Assembly: GCA_031267775.1 (NCBI GenBank)
Contig: JAIRYL010000228.1
Span: 1-11,340 of the forward strand
DNA: 11,340 nt
DNA from: Tannerellaceae bacterium
Lineage (GTDB): Bacteria > Bacteroidota > Bacteroidia > Bacteroidales > Tannerellaceae
Direction: 5' to 3'
This document shows positions 1 to 6,464 of this stretch, one piece after another. Under the pieces are notes generated by a model. That model was not told the origin of the DNA, made no database searches, and worked only from the letters and a program-made list of their open reading frames with translations. Made by a program: the position numbers and the translations under genes. Numbering within the stretch: the stretch's first letter is position 1; the number at the start of each line of letters is the position of its first letter.

Positions 1-2219
1 ACTGGAATCCTGAGAAAGCATTGATATTAAGTTGCGACGCCTTTCCTGAATGGCATATCAACCTGAATATCGATGATATTCATTATCCATTGGAATATAA
101 GTTTTTGGAAATTGATACAAACACGCATACCCTTGCATATTGGGAGTCGGGAGATAACCATGCGTTAAATATTACAACACCTCCGAAAGAAAGAGAAATC
201 ATGTGTGTTTCCGATTTATACTTTCGCGACGACGTACCATTATGGAGAACTGCGGGTACTGTAATACCCGTCTTCTCTTTACGTTCTGAAAACAGTTTTG
301 GCGTTGGCGATTTAAGAGATTTACATCTCTTTGTAGATTGGATGAAACAAACCAATCAGCGTATTATACAGGTATTGCCGGTAAATGATACTACTTCTAC
401 TCATACCTGGATGGATTCTTATCCTTACAGCGCCATTTCCGTATATGCCTTGCATCCCATGTATGTGAGTTTATCATGGATGGGAAATCTGGCTGATTCG
501 GAAAAGGCTTCTTTCTTTAGAGAAAAACAACAGGAACTGAATAGTAAGAAATTTGTCGATTATGAAAATGTTATCAAGTATAAAATAGCTTATTGCCGGA
601 TATTTTTTGAACAAGCGGGCAAACAATTACTTGATACGTCTGAATACAAACAGTTTTTTGCTGAAAATTCCCATTGGTTGATACCTTATGCCGCCTATTC
701 GTACTTCAGGGATACATATAATACGGCGGATTTTTCAAAATGGGAAGGTAATAGCATATATAATAAACGCCGGGTCAATAAATTGTGCGACGAAAAAAAT
801 AAGGCCTGGCCTGAACTGTCGTTTACCTTTTTCATGCAATTTGTTTTACGCATGCAATTTAAAACCGTTTCCGATTATGCAAGGAAAAATGGTATCGTTC
901 TGAAAGGGGATTTACCTGTTGGAGTAAACAGGAACAGCGTAGAAGTGTGGACTGAACCGCAATATTTCAATATGAACGAACAAGCCGGCGCTCCGCCTGA
1001 TGATTTTTCGATGATTGGGCAAAACTGGATGTTTCCTACCTATAATTGGGATACAATAGAAAAAGACGGTTTTAATTGGTGGAAAAAGCGTTTTGCAAAA
1101 CTAAGCGATTATTTTGATTGTTTCCGGATCGACCATATTTTAGGTTTTTTTCGTATTTGGGAAATCCCTGCAGATTTCACACAAGGATTGTGCGGACATT
1201 TCAGTCCGGCATTACCCTTTTCAAAAGAAGAAATAGAACAGTATGGTATGCTGTTTGATGAAGCGCGTTTTACGACGGCTTATATCAATAAACAATATCT
1301 TTCCGAATTATTTGGCGATATAGCTGATGAAGTAGAGAATTCCTATCTCATACAATCTTCCTCCAGTCATTTTGCGTTAAAGTCTTTTTGTAATACGCAA
1401 AAGAAAATTGAAGAATTATTCGGCGGTAAAATAGACGGAAGTATGCTTCGCGTCAGAAACGGTTTGTTGTCAATAACGAATGAGGCGCTATTTCTGCGAG
1501 ATCCATATAATAAAGATCGGTTTCATCCGAGAATATCAGCCAATCAGTCGTATATATATCGCGAATTGAGTAATTCCGACCAGTATGCTTTCGACCATTT
1601 GTATTGGGATTTTTTCTACCACAGGCATAACGATTTTTGGAAGATGCAGGCATTTAAACGACTTACCCCATTAATAAACTCGACACAAATGCTGGTTTGT
1701 GGCGAAGACTTGGGTATGATTCCGGAATCGGTACCGGAAGTAATGAATAAATTACAGATACTTAGCCTGGAAATAGAGCGAATGCCTAAAGTCTCGAATC
1801 GTGAATTCGCCGATTTACCCCATTTGCCTTATTTTTCGGTCTGTACTACGTCAACACATGATATGTCTCCATTGAGGAGTTGGTGGAAAGAAGATAAAGG
1901 GAAAATACAACGATATTATAATGATGTATTACATCAATCGGGTAATGCGCCGGAAGAATGTACGGCGGATATAGCGCAACGCATTATAGAAAGCCACCTC
2001 AACAGTCCTTCCATGCTTGCTGTTTTCCCTATACAGGATTGGTTTGCGACGAATGATTCCATCAAACAGAAAGATTATGAATCGGAGCGGATTAATATAC
2101 CAGCAAACTCGACCCATTACTGGCGTTACCGTATGCATATCACAATAGAAGATTTGATGAAAGCCAACAGTCTAAATGAAAGGGTCGTTTCCATGATAGT
2201 AAATAGCGGACGAAAATAA
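1..2219 (+). CDS. malQ: 4-alpha-glucanotransferase (amylomaltase, GH77), 5' partial
   Basis: Cytoplasmic enzyme that moves alpha-1,4-glucan segments between maltodextrins. The frame is open to the left edge (first full codon at base 3), so the gene starts upstream; a TTG at 21 is internal. The first ~60 visible residues (WNPEKALILS, FPEW, later LEYKF) fit the end of a CBM20 starch-binding domain, which precedes GH77 in Bacteroidetes MalQ. GH77 follows, starting near the AGTVIPVFSLRS segment. Expected catalytic motifs are present: FRIDHILGFFR with nucleophile Asp at codon 1131, CGEDLG with acid/base Glu at 1704, and TSTHD with the third carboxylate at 1860. The visible part is 738 residues; homologues as I remember them are near 890, so about 150 residues are missing. 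It ends in TAA 44 nt from the converging bactofilin stop. Family assignment is firm; the substrate range is inferred. Confidence 0.95.
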   Translation, partial: WNPEKALILSCDAFPEWHINLNIDDIHYPLEYKFLEIDTNTHTLAYWESGDNHALNITTPPKEREIMCVSDLYFRDDVPLWRTAGTVIPVFSLRSENSFGVGDLRDLHLFVDWMKQTNQRIIQVLPVNDTTSTHTWMDSYPYSAISVYALHPMYVSLSWMGNLADSEKASFFREKQQELNSKKFVDYENVIKYKIAYCRIFFEQAGKQLLDTSEYKQFFAENSHWLIPYAAYSYFRDTYNTADFSKWEGNSIYNKRRVNKLCDEKNKAWPELSFTFFMQFVLRMQFKTVSDYARKNGIVLKGDLPVGVNRNSVEVWTEPQYFNMNEQAGAPPDDFSMIGQNWMFPTYNWDTIEKDGFNWWKKRFAKLSDYFDCFRIDHILGFFRIWEIPADFTQGLCGHFSPALPFSKEEIEQYGMLFDEARFTTAYINKQYLSELFGDIADEVENSYLIQSSSSHFALKSFCNTQKKIEELFGGKIDGSMLRVRNGLLSITNEALFLRDPYNKDRFHPRISANQSYIYRELSNSDQYAFDHLYWDFFYHRHNDFWKMQAFKRLTPLINSTQMLVCGEDLGMIPESVPEVMNKLQILSLEIERMPKVSNREFADLPHLPYFSVCTTSTHDMSPLRSWWKEDKGKIQRYYNDVLHQSGNAPEECTADIAQRIIESHLNSPSMLAVFPIQDWFATNDSIKQKDYESERINIPANSTHYWRYRMHITIEDLMKANSLNERVVSMIVNSGRK

Positions 2220-2263
2220 TAACGATCCGATCTAACATTTTTTCCCTTAAAAGAATAGGGGCA

Positions 2264-2632
2264 TTAGTCATTTCTATTTTCTGCCGGCAACATATTGCAT
2301 ACCCCGCTGAATTTTGCATTCGGTTCAATTTCCAGTGTTTGTGCGTAGATATCGCCGGTTACGATAGAAGAAGCTTTTAATACCAATGCTCCGCTGGTAC
2401 GAATACTACCTACAACCGTTCCTAAAATTTCAGCATTTACAGACACAATATCCCCATCTATATGACCCTTGGGACCTATTACTATCTTGGCGGCACAGTT
2501 TATATTACCCTCTACTCTACCGTTTAAGCGGAAATCACCATCAGTAATAATATCACCTTTTACAGTTGTACCAACGCCTAATATGTTATGTAATTCAATA
2601 GAAGGAACGTCTTCTTTAAATTTAATTTTCAT
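2264..2632 (-). CDS. Bactofilin family polymer-forming cytoskeletal protein
   Basis: A 122-residue protein dominated by a short-period repeat of Gly and hydrophobic residues (GTTVKGDI, RLNGRVEGNI, GPKGHIDGDI, EILGTVVGSI, SIVTGDIYAQ). This is the signature of the right-handed beta-helix of bactofilins (DUF583). Bactofilins self-assemble without nucleotide into membrane-associated filaments that place cell-wall or envelope enzymes. The N-terminal ~15 residues before the repeat core are short and polar with some hydrophobics, like the membrane-targeting tails of the family. The ATG at 2632 lies about 36 nt downstream of a TATATTTG promoter-like box on the same strand. Many bactofilin genes sit next to an M23 peptidase gene; none is visible here, and its neighbours are malQ (convergent) and folB (divergent). 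The family call is strong; the specific role is unknown. Confidence 0.92.
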   Translation of the reverse strand: MKIKFKEDVPSIELHNILGVGTTVKGDIITDGDFRLNGRVEGNINCAAKIVIGPKGHIDGDIVSVNAEILGTVVGSIRTSGALVLKASSIVTGDIYAQTLEIEPNAKFSGVCNMLPAENRND

Positions 2633-2667
2633 ATAAATATAATTGTGTATATGTTTACGATAATTTG

Positions 2668-2675
2668 CAAATATA
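2668..2675 (-). promoter_or_regulatory. Candidate -7 element of the bactofilin promoter
   Basis: On the minus strand this reads TATATTTG, an exact match to the Bacteroidetes -7 consensus TAnnTTTG. It lies 36 nt before the bactofilin ATG. No TTTG is visible at the expected upstream distance, so only half of the promoter signature is present. Confidence 0.4.
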
Positions 2676-2681
2676 AAATTA

Positions 2682-2689
2682 TATTTTTG
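2682..2689 (+). promoter_or_regulatory. Candidate -7 element of the folB promoter
   Basis: Reads TATTTTTG, matching TAnnTTTG, 46 nt before the folB ATG. A TTTG at 2664-2667 is upstream but only 14 nt away, shorter than the usual 19-21, so support is partial. It lies back to back with the bactofilin -7 candidate. Confidence 0.35.
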
Positions 2690-2735
2690 TACTATAAGGC
2701 TCTTTGCTTACTTTTACCTCTTAATTATCCTAAAT

Positions 2736-3116
2736 ATGAATAATAAGATAGAACTTAAGGAATTGAAATTCTATGCGTATCATGGCGTTTTACCTCAGGA
2801 AACGCTTGTTGGTAATAATTATATAATAAATGTTACCATTACGGTTTCTTTGGCTAAAGCGATGTTAAGCGATAACTTAGACGATACAATCAACTATGCC
2901 GCCGTATATAATATAATAAAACAGGAGATGACGATTCCTTCCAAACTGCTGGAACATGTTGCCGGAAGAATACTCCATTCCCTCAAACATCATTTTCCCC
3001 AACTGACTGAGATTAAATTATCCGTATCTAAATTAAATCCCCCGTTAGGCGGCGATATCCATAGCGCTTCGGTTATCCTTGAAGAAACATATCCCACAGG
3101 AAACGAAGCAGGTTAA
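2736..3116 (+). CDS. folB: Dihydroneopterin aldolase
   Basis: Folate-pathway enzyme converting 7,8-dihydroneopterin to 6-hydroxymethyl-dihydropterin and glycolaldehyde in the cytoplasm, as an oligomer with active sites between subunits. At 126 residues the length is normal for FolB. Visible family features are the N-terminal YAYHGVLPQE (residues 13-22, with the conserved substrate-contacting Glu22), a DDTINYAAVY segment (49-58), LLEHVAGRI with Glu73 (71-79), and SKLNPPLGGD with the catalytic Lys99. All key positions are intact. The start ATG is preceded by an AT-rich promoter region shared with the divergent bactofilin gene. The next gene on the same strand, a Wzi-like protein, is separated by 163 nt containing a GC-rich stem-loop, so cotranscription is doubtful. 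No other folate gene is in the window. Confidence 0.94.
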   Translation: MNNKIELKELKFYAYHGVLPQETLVGNNYIINVTITVSLAKAMLSDNLDDTINYAAVYNIIKQEMTIPSKLLEHVAGRILHSLKHHFPQLTEIKLSVSKLNPPLGGDIHSASVILEETYPTGNEAG

Positions 3117-3120
3117 TTAA

Positions 3121-3182
3121 CCGCCGGCGAGACGCCTCCTAAGGCGCGAGCTTTGCATCGTCTCTTTAGGGGCGTATGGCGG
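3121..3182 (+). terminator. GC-rich imperfect stem-loop after folB, possible terminator
   Basis: It begins 5 nt after the folB stop. Outer arms CCGCC (3121-3125) and GGCGG (3178-3182); inner arms ACGCC (3132-3136) with GGCGT (3171-3175) and CCTAA (3138-3142) with TTAGG (3166-3170), with T3137 bulged. The loop of about 23 nt is large. Only a weak T-rich run follows (TTCTTGTTT), so this may be an intrinsic terminator of folB, or a repeat element or structured RNA of another kind. Confidence 0.5.
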
Positions 3183-3279
3183 TTCTTGTTTGAGAAATAA
3201 AAAACTGTTTTTTTTATTCAACTCGCTTATAAATCGCGGATTTTTATCTAAGTTTGCCTTAAAACTAATGAGATTTGTG

Positions 3280-4758
3280 ATGAAAACAATGCGAATGCTT
3301 CTTACATGCCTGGTATCATTATTTATTGTTACACAGATTTTTGCTCAGTCAGATCATGCATCTAATGCATTAACTTATAGAGTGGAGGCTTTTGGATCGG
3401 CGGCGTCCGGCGACAATACCCCGTTTGGGTTGGTAAGTAACCGCTACGGAGTTGTGCCTTTGGATGCAGGCAATGGCTATTTAAAAGCAGGCGCTTTTCA
3501 TAATGGCGCTTTCGCGAAAGACTTTTATTGGGGCGCCGGTTTAGATATGGTGGCAGCCGTTCCCCGTTACCGGAATGTATATATTCAGCAATTATATGCA
3601 GAAATCGGTTTTCAGGCGTTATTAGTAAGTATAGGAAGCAAAGAAAGATACACATCATTATGGGATAAACGTTTAAGTTCGGGCGATATGGTATTATCGC
3701 CTAATGCGCGTCCGATTCCTGAAATAAACCTGAGTTTTCCCGAGTTTACAGTTGTTCCTTACACAAAAGGCTGGCTTCAGGTAAAAGGAGATTTTGCAGT
3801 TGGCCGTTCTTTTGATACTTCTTATTTGGAGCATTTTGTGAATGAAAAGCAAAACTATAATAAAGAAACGCTTTGGCATCATAAATCGGCGTATTTCCGG
3901 ATAAAAAGTACGGAAAACGATTTTCCTCTTTCTCTTTCATTGGGAGTGCAGCATTGGGCGCAATGGGGGGGAGTATCTACCAATAATTCCATAGGTAAGC
4001 AGCCGCAGTCTTTGAAAGATTTTGTTCGCATTATTATTGGAAAAGAAGGAGGTAAAGGTTCAACAATGTCAGACCAGATAAATGTTTTGGGTAATCATTA
4101 CGGTTCATACGATTTTAAAGTAAGTTTTACGCGGGCAGATTGGGCTGCACATGCCTACCACCAGCATTACTTTGAGGATAAATCAGGGATGGAATTTCAT
4201 AATGGCAAGGATGGTTTGTGGGGATTGCAAGTGGATTTGAAAGCATTCGCATGGATACGAAAAGTAGTTGTTGAATGTTTGGAAACACGTAATCAAACCG
4301 GGCCTTTCCACTTTATCCTGTTCGACCATGACTTGCATCCGGGCAGGGGAGGGGGAGCTGACAATTACTATAATAATGGCGAGTATACTACCGGCGTATC
4401 TTATTTTAACCGGGGATTAGGGTCGCCTTTAGTACCTTCGCCGGAATATAATACCGACGGTTCGCCGGGCTTCAAAAATAATCGTGTAAGCGGCTGGCAT
4501 ATAGGATTAGAAGGTTTAATAACTTCTCATATTGATTACCGGATATTACTGTCGGGCGTGAGAAGTTGGGGAATGCATAATCGTCCTTTCCTGGAAATGA
4601 AAAACAGTACTTCTGGATTATTGGAAATATCATACCGGCGTCCGGAACTGGCCGGCTGGTTATTTACCGGTTCATTAGCTGCCGACAGAGGCGCTGTTTA
4701 CACAAAAAGTATTGGCTTTGGTTTATCTGTTTCCAAGAGTGGACTATTTTCATTCTAA
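3280..4758 (+). CDS. Wzi-family capsule assembly-like outer-membrane protein
   Basis: A 492-residue secreted protein resembling the capsule assembly Wzi family common in Bacteroidetes. Wzi is an 18-stranded outer-membrane beta-barrel that, in Escherichia coli, helps attach capsular polysaccharide to the surface. I chose the ATG at 3280 because it gives a typical signal peptide: MKTMRM, a hydrophobic stretch LLTCLVSLFIVTQIF, then a cleavage-like AQ/SD near residue 23. An in-frame ATG at 3268 and a TTG at 3190 are possible but weaken the signal peptide. The mature part is rich in aromatic and Gly residues and alternating strands, with conserved-looking blocks LWDKRLSSGDMVLSPNARPI, FSLSLGVQHW-like WAQWGG, and a C-terminal strand ending in Phe, as in outer-membrane barrels. 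No capsule biosynthesis genes are adjacent, so a role in capsule is uncertain. It ends 5 nt from the converging plsC stop. Confidence 0.82.
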   Translation: MKTMRMLLTCLVSLFIVTQIFAQSDHASNALTYRVEAFGSAASGDNTPFGLVSNRYGVVPLDAGNGYLKAGAFHNGAFAKDFYWGAGLDMVAAVPRYRNVYIQQLYAEIGFQALLVSIGSKERYTSLWDKRLSSGDMVLSPNARPIPEINLSFPEFTVVPYTKGWLQVKGDFAVGRSFDTSYLEHFVNEKQNYNKETLWHHKSAYFRIKSTENDFPLSLSLGVQHWAQWGGVSTNNSIGKQPQSLKDFVRIIIGKEGGKGSTMSDQINVLGNHYGSYDFKVSFTRADWAAHAYHQHYFEDKSGMEFHNGKDGLWGLQVDLKAFAWIRKVVVECLETRNQTGPFHFILFDHDLHPGRGGGADNYYNNGEYTTGVSYFNRGLGSPLVPSPEYNTDGSPGFKNNRVSGWHIGLEGLITSHIDYRILLSGVRSWGMHNRPFLEMKNSTSGLLEISYRRPELAGWLFTGSLAADRGAVYTKSIGFGLSVSKSGLFSF

Positions 4759-4763
4759 AAGAA

Positions 4764-5501
4764 TTATTTATACTCTTCCCACAGCGCCGAGTACACAATT
4801 TTGTGCGTCTGCTCGGTTAACGCCTTTAAACTGTTATGAGCTATATCCATTCCTTCTGTTGAGACAGGCGGGTGGATAATCATCTCCATTTTATGATGTT
4901 TGAGGTTTAGCGAATGAACAGGTAAGACATGGAAAGGGCCATTTAAAGTAATAGGAATAATGGGTAAATGCTGGTCGAAAGCCATTTGAAAAGCTCCTTT
5001 CTTGAATTTAGCCATTTTTCCGTCATGCGTTCTCGAACCTTCCGGGAAAATGGCGATAGAAGCTCCATTCTTTAAAGCTTTTTCAGCTTCAATTACGCTT
5101 TTGGCGGCAGCCTTCCGGGTGGAATTATCAACAAAGATAAAACCGGCGGCTCTGCAAGCGGCTCCAACAAAAGGTATTTTGCCCAAACTGGCTTTCATAA
5201 CCCATTTAATAGGAACGCCTAAGAAGCCATAAATAAGGAATATATCAAACGCTCCCTGATGATTGGCGGCGAATACGTACGATTGTTTGCGGTTAATGTA
5301 TTCTCGCCGGCGTACTTTTACAAGGCAAAGCGCCAGATAACAAGTTAATCGCGACCATATCATTCCCGGATAATAAGCAAAAATCCTTTCTCCTCCCAAT
5401 AAACAGCCGGCGAAGGTGATAAGCGCTGTGAGAATAGTTAAAACTACAAAGATGGGGACAAAGATTAACCAGGTATAAATGGTATATAATGTTCGTGTCA
5501 T
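4764..5501 (-). CDS. plsC: 1-acyl-sn-glycerol-3-phosphate acyltransferase (PlsC family)
   Basis: Inner-membrane enzyme acylating lysophosphatidic acid to phosphatidic acid in phospholipid synthesis. The 245-residue length is typical. The N-terminus carries a hydrophobic helix (about residues 8-36). The acyltransferase motif NHQGAFD holds the catalytic HX4D (His81, Asp86). KASLGKIPFVGAACRAAGFIF and FVDNS fit block II, and FPEGSR (Glu154-Gly-Ser-Arg157) fits block III, with Ser where Thr is more usual. A final block with PITLNGPFHVLP is compatible with the block IV proline region. The gene is divergent from the small membrane-protein gene and converges on the Wzi-like gene. A TATTTTTG box on the minus strand at 5523-5530 could be its -7 element, without a clear upstream TTTG. 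Other lysophospholipid or ornithine-lipid acyltransferases share these motifs, so the exact acceptor is inferred. Confidence 0.88.
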   Translation of the reverse strand: MTRTLYTIYTWLIFVPIFVVLTILTALITFAGCLLGGERIFAYYPGMIWSRLTCYLALCLVKVRRREYINRKQSYVFAANHQGAFDIFLIYGFLGVPIKWVMKASLGKIPFVGAACRAAGFIFVDNSTRKAAAKSVIEAEKALKNGASIAIFPEGSRTHDGKMAKFKKGAFQMAFDQHLPIIPITLNGPFHVLPVHSLNLKHHKMEMIIHPPVSTEGMDIAHNSLKALTEQTHKIVYSALWEEYK

Positions 5502-5509
5502 TCCAAATT

Positions 5510-5584
5510 CCGATTGTTTCTACAAAAATAAAAGCTAAAATCAATCGATTCATTATTTTTATTCTAAAATATTTTTACAATCGG
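5510..5584. repeat. Symmetric inverted repeat in the plsC/small-ORF divergent region
   Basis: CCGATTGT (5510-5517) and ACAATCGG (5577-5584) are perfect 8-bp inverted copies. Their centre (5547) coincides with an 8-bp palindrome AATCGATT (5543-5550). AAAAATA also occurs inside both arms, offset by 6 nt. It lies between two divergent genes, where operators occur, but the sequence is AT-rich and part of the match may be chance. Confidence 0.4.
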
Positions 5585-5641
5585 GTTATTATTACTTTAT
5601 TTGCGCATAGAAAAAGGAAATAATTATAAATATCTATAACC

Positions 5642-5812
5642 ATGAATACGTTGTTAAAATATTTGGGAGTTATCGTACTTCTTATAGGTGTAGCCATACT
5701 TGCCATACCAACTGTCACAGGCAACTTGAATAACGCAACCCTTCTTGTAGGATTAGCAGTGATAATAGCCGGTTATCTGGGGCATATTTTTCTTAATAAG
5801 AAGTTTGAATAA
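5642..5812 (+). CDS. Small two-helix membrane protein, 56 residues
   Basis: The translation begins MNTLLKYLGVIVLLIGVAIL and ends YLGHIFLNKKFE. Two hydrophobic segments (about residues 7-24 and 33-50) are separated by a short polar loop TVTGNLNN with a Pro before it, and the C-terminus is basic (NKKFE). This predicts a small inner-membrane hairpin protein with both ends probably in the cytoplasm. I recall similar short proteins in Bacteroidales genomes but cannot name a function. The reading is supported by its own upstream space, by a clean ATG-to-TAA frame and by a strong intrinsic terminator 22 nt after the stop. A TTTATTTG at 5596-5603 resembles a -7 box with one mismatch. It diverges from plsC and stands alone as a transcription unit. 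Confidence 0.75.
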   Translation: MNTLLKYLGVIVLLIGVAILAIPTVTGNLNNATLLVGLAVIIAGYLGHIFLNKKFE

Positions 5813-5833
5813 TAATCCTTTTACGCAAAAAGG

Positions 5834-5868
5834 AAAGAGGCGGCCTCAAAAGGGCGGCCTCTTTTTTT
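5834..5868 (+). terminator. Intrinsic terminator of the small membrane-protein gene
   Basis: AAAGAGGC (5834-5841) pairs with GCCTCTTT (5857-5864). After one G-G mismatch, GCC (5843-5845) pairs with GGC (5853-5855). A run of seven T (5862-5868) follows. It sits 22 nt past the stop at 5812. The A-rich left flank means it could also act on the minus strand. Confidence 0.85.
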
Positions 5869-5993
5869 GTGCGCGCGCATGGCGATTAACCGGATCGCCG
5901 GCCAAACGCCGCATTCCCCTTACATACCGCAGGATACGCCTCTCTCTCACCCGCAGGATTTTGTCGACGAGCCAAACCTTGGGTTGGCGGATC

Positions 5994-6142
5994 GATCGCC
6001 GACAGTTTCGGAGAAGAAATTCGCCGTAACGCTGGATTGCCGACAATTTCGGAGAAGAAATTTGCCGTAACGCTGGATTGCCGACAGTTTCGGAGAAGAA
6101 ATTCGCCGTAACGCTGGATCGCCGACAATTTCGGAGAAGAAA
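5994..6142. repeat. 41-bp tandem repeat, three full copies and one partial
   Basis: Copies start at 5994, 6035, 6076 and 6117; the fourth is cut after 26 bp (6142). Three positions vary among copies: unit position 4 (C,T,T,C), 12 (G,A,G,A) and 29 (C,T,C), all transitions. Each copy contains a small inverted repeat CCGA/TCGG around CAGTT or CAATT. There are no unique spacers, so this is a minisatellite-like array, not CRISPR. 41 is not a multiple of three, so it cycles through frames. Confidence 0.92.
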
Positions 6143-6220
6143 AAAATCCGGGATGGCGGAACTGAAACTCTTGTATTCATGAGACTTTTTTAATTGGATT
6201 GTGATAAAAAACTGTTTTTG

Positions 6221-6289
6221 CTCCCGGCTGACGCCTGTTTTTTGGGGGCGGCGTAACGAAGGCCGCCGGGATGCCGCAGGCGCCGGGAG
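6221..6289. repeat. GC-rich nested inverted repeat (hairpin)
   Basis: CTCCCGG (6221-6227) pairs with CCGGGAG (6283-6289). After a 4-nt one-sided bulge, CGCCTG (6232-6237) pairs with CAGGCG (6277-6282). Inside, GGCGGC (6247-6252) pairs with GCCGCC (6262-6267) around a 9-nt loop. No T-run follows on the plus strand (AAAAA follows instead); the minus strand reads TTTTT before it and CAAAAACAG after. It may be a REP-like element or a structured RNA. Confidence 0.65.
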
Positions 6290-6343
6290 AAAAACGTCCG
6301 TAACGCCGGCGGAAGCGCAGGGAAGCGCCAAAAGAAAATCCGC

Positions 6344-6370
6344 CAACTTTCAACTTTCAATTTTCAACTG
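6344..6370. repeat. 7-bp CAACTTT microrepeat
   Basis: CAACTTT, CAACTTT, CAATTTT and a partial CAACTG follow head to tail from 6344. Similar short runs are, from memory, common in Bacteroidetes intergenic DNA. Confidence 0.7.
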
Positions 6371-6428
6371 TCTCCATCCCGTTTCTTTTTATATAAATAT
6401 CGGATTATTTAAAAAAAATCACAGGCGA

Positions 6429-6461
6429 TTTGTTTTATCAATCATAAAATTGATATATTTG
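6429..6461 (+). promoter_or_regulatory. Bacteroidetes-type promoter of the glycogen gene cluster
   Basis: TTTG (6429-6432), 21-nt spacer, then TATATTTG (6454-6461), matching TTTG-N19-21-TAnnTTTG fully. Transcription would start near 6467-6470, giving a leader of about 57-60 nt before the debranching-enzyme ATG. The spacer contains a perfect 7-bp inverted repeat. Confidence 0.75.
6436..6455. promoter_or_regulatory. Operator-like inverted repeat inside the promoter spacer
   Basis: TATCAAT (6436-6442), N6, ATTGATA (6449-6455) is a perfect dyad lying between the two promoter elements and overlapping the first two bases of the -7 box. That is a classic position for a repressor or activator site. 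AT-rich composition makes chance possible. Confidence 0.5.
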
Positions 6462-6464
6462 GTA

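Larger units (their letters stand above)
5869..6428. other. Gene-free, locally GC-rich intergenic stretch
   Basis: I see no credible gene here. Contents in order: a (GC)4 run at 5871-5878; a 6-bp hairpin GGCGAT (5881-5886) with ATCGCC (5894-5899); a 9-bp direct repeat CCGCAGGAT at 5927-5935 and 5951-5959; the 41-bp tandem repeat; the nested hairpin at 6221-6289; a second GC-rich patch with CCGGCGG near 6306-6312 that can pair with CCGCCGG at 6263-6269; and the CAACTTT microrepeat. Open frames across this region, including a 166-codon one on the minus strand, come from the absence of stop codons in the repeat and have no protein-like composition. Base content differs from the flanking genes, suggesting repeat-derived or decayed mobile DNA. 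Confidence 0.6.

Noticed and set aside
21..23. TTG as start of malQ
   Set aside because: The frame continues to the left edge with a CBM20-like sequence (WNPEKA), so the TTG is internal.
2241..2262. Terminator between malQ and bactofilin
   Set aside because: Only a 4-bp CCCT/AGGG pairing, with no T-run in the correct position on either strand.
3249..3256. TAAGTTTG as a promoter -7 box for the Wzi-like gene
   Set aside because: It matches TAnnTTTG but has no TTTG at the right distance upstream and lies very close to the start codons, so support is too thin for a feature.
3190..3279. N-terminal extension of the Wzi-like protein from a TTG at 3190
   Set aside because: It would place about 30 residues before a good signal peptide; the ATG at 3280 gives a normal secretion signal. 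The ATG at 3268 remains possible.
5994..6142. CRISPR array
   Set aside because: Period is constant at 41 bp and the whole unit is conserved; there are no unique spacers and no cas genes.
5846..6346. Open frame of 166 codons on the minus strand, plus overlapping frames on both strands
   Set aside because: They are produced by the stop-free 41-bp repeat read in several frames and by GC-rich flanks. The predicted peptides repeat the same phrases in shifted frames and overlap a terminator and hairpin, so they are not genes.
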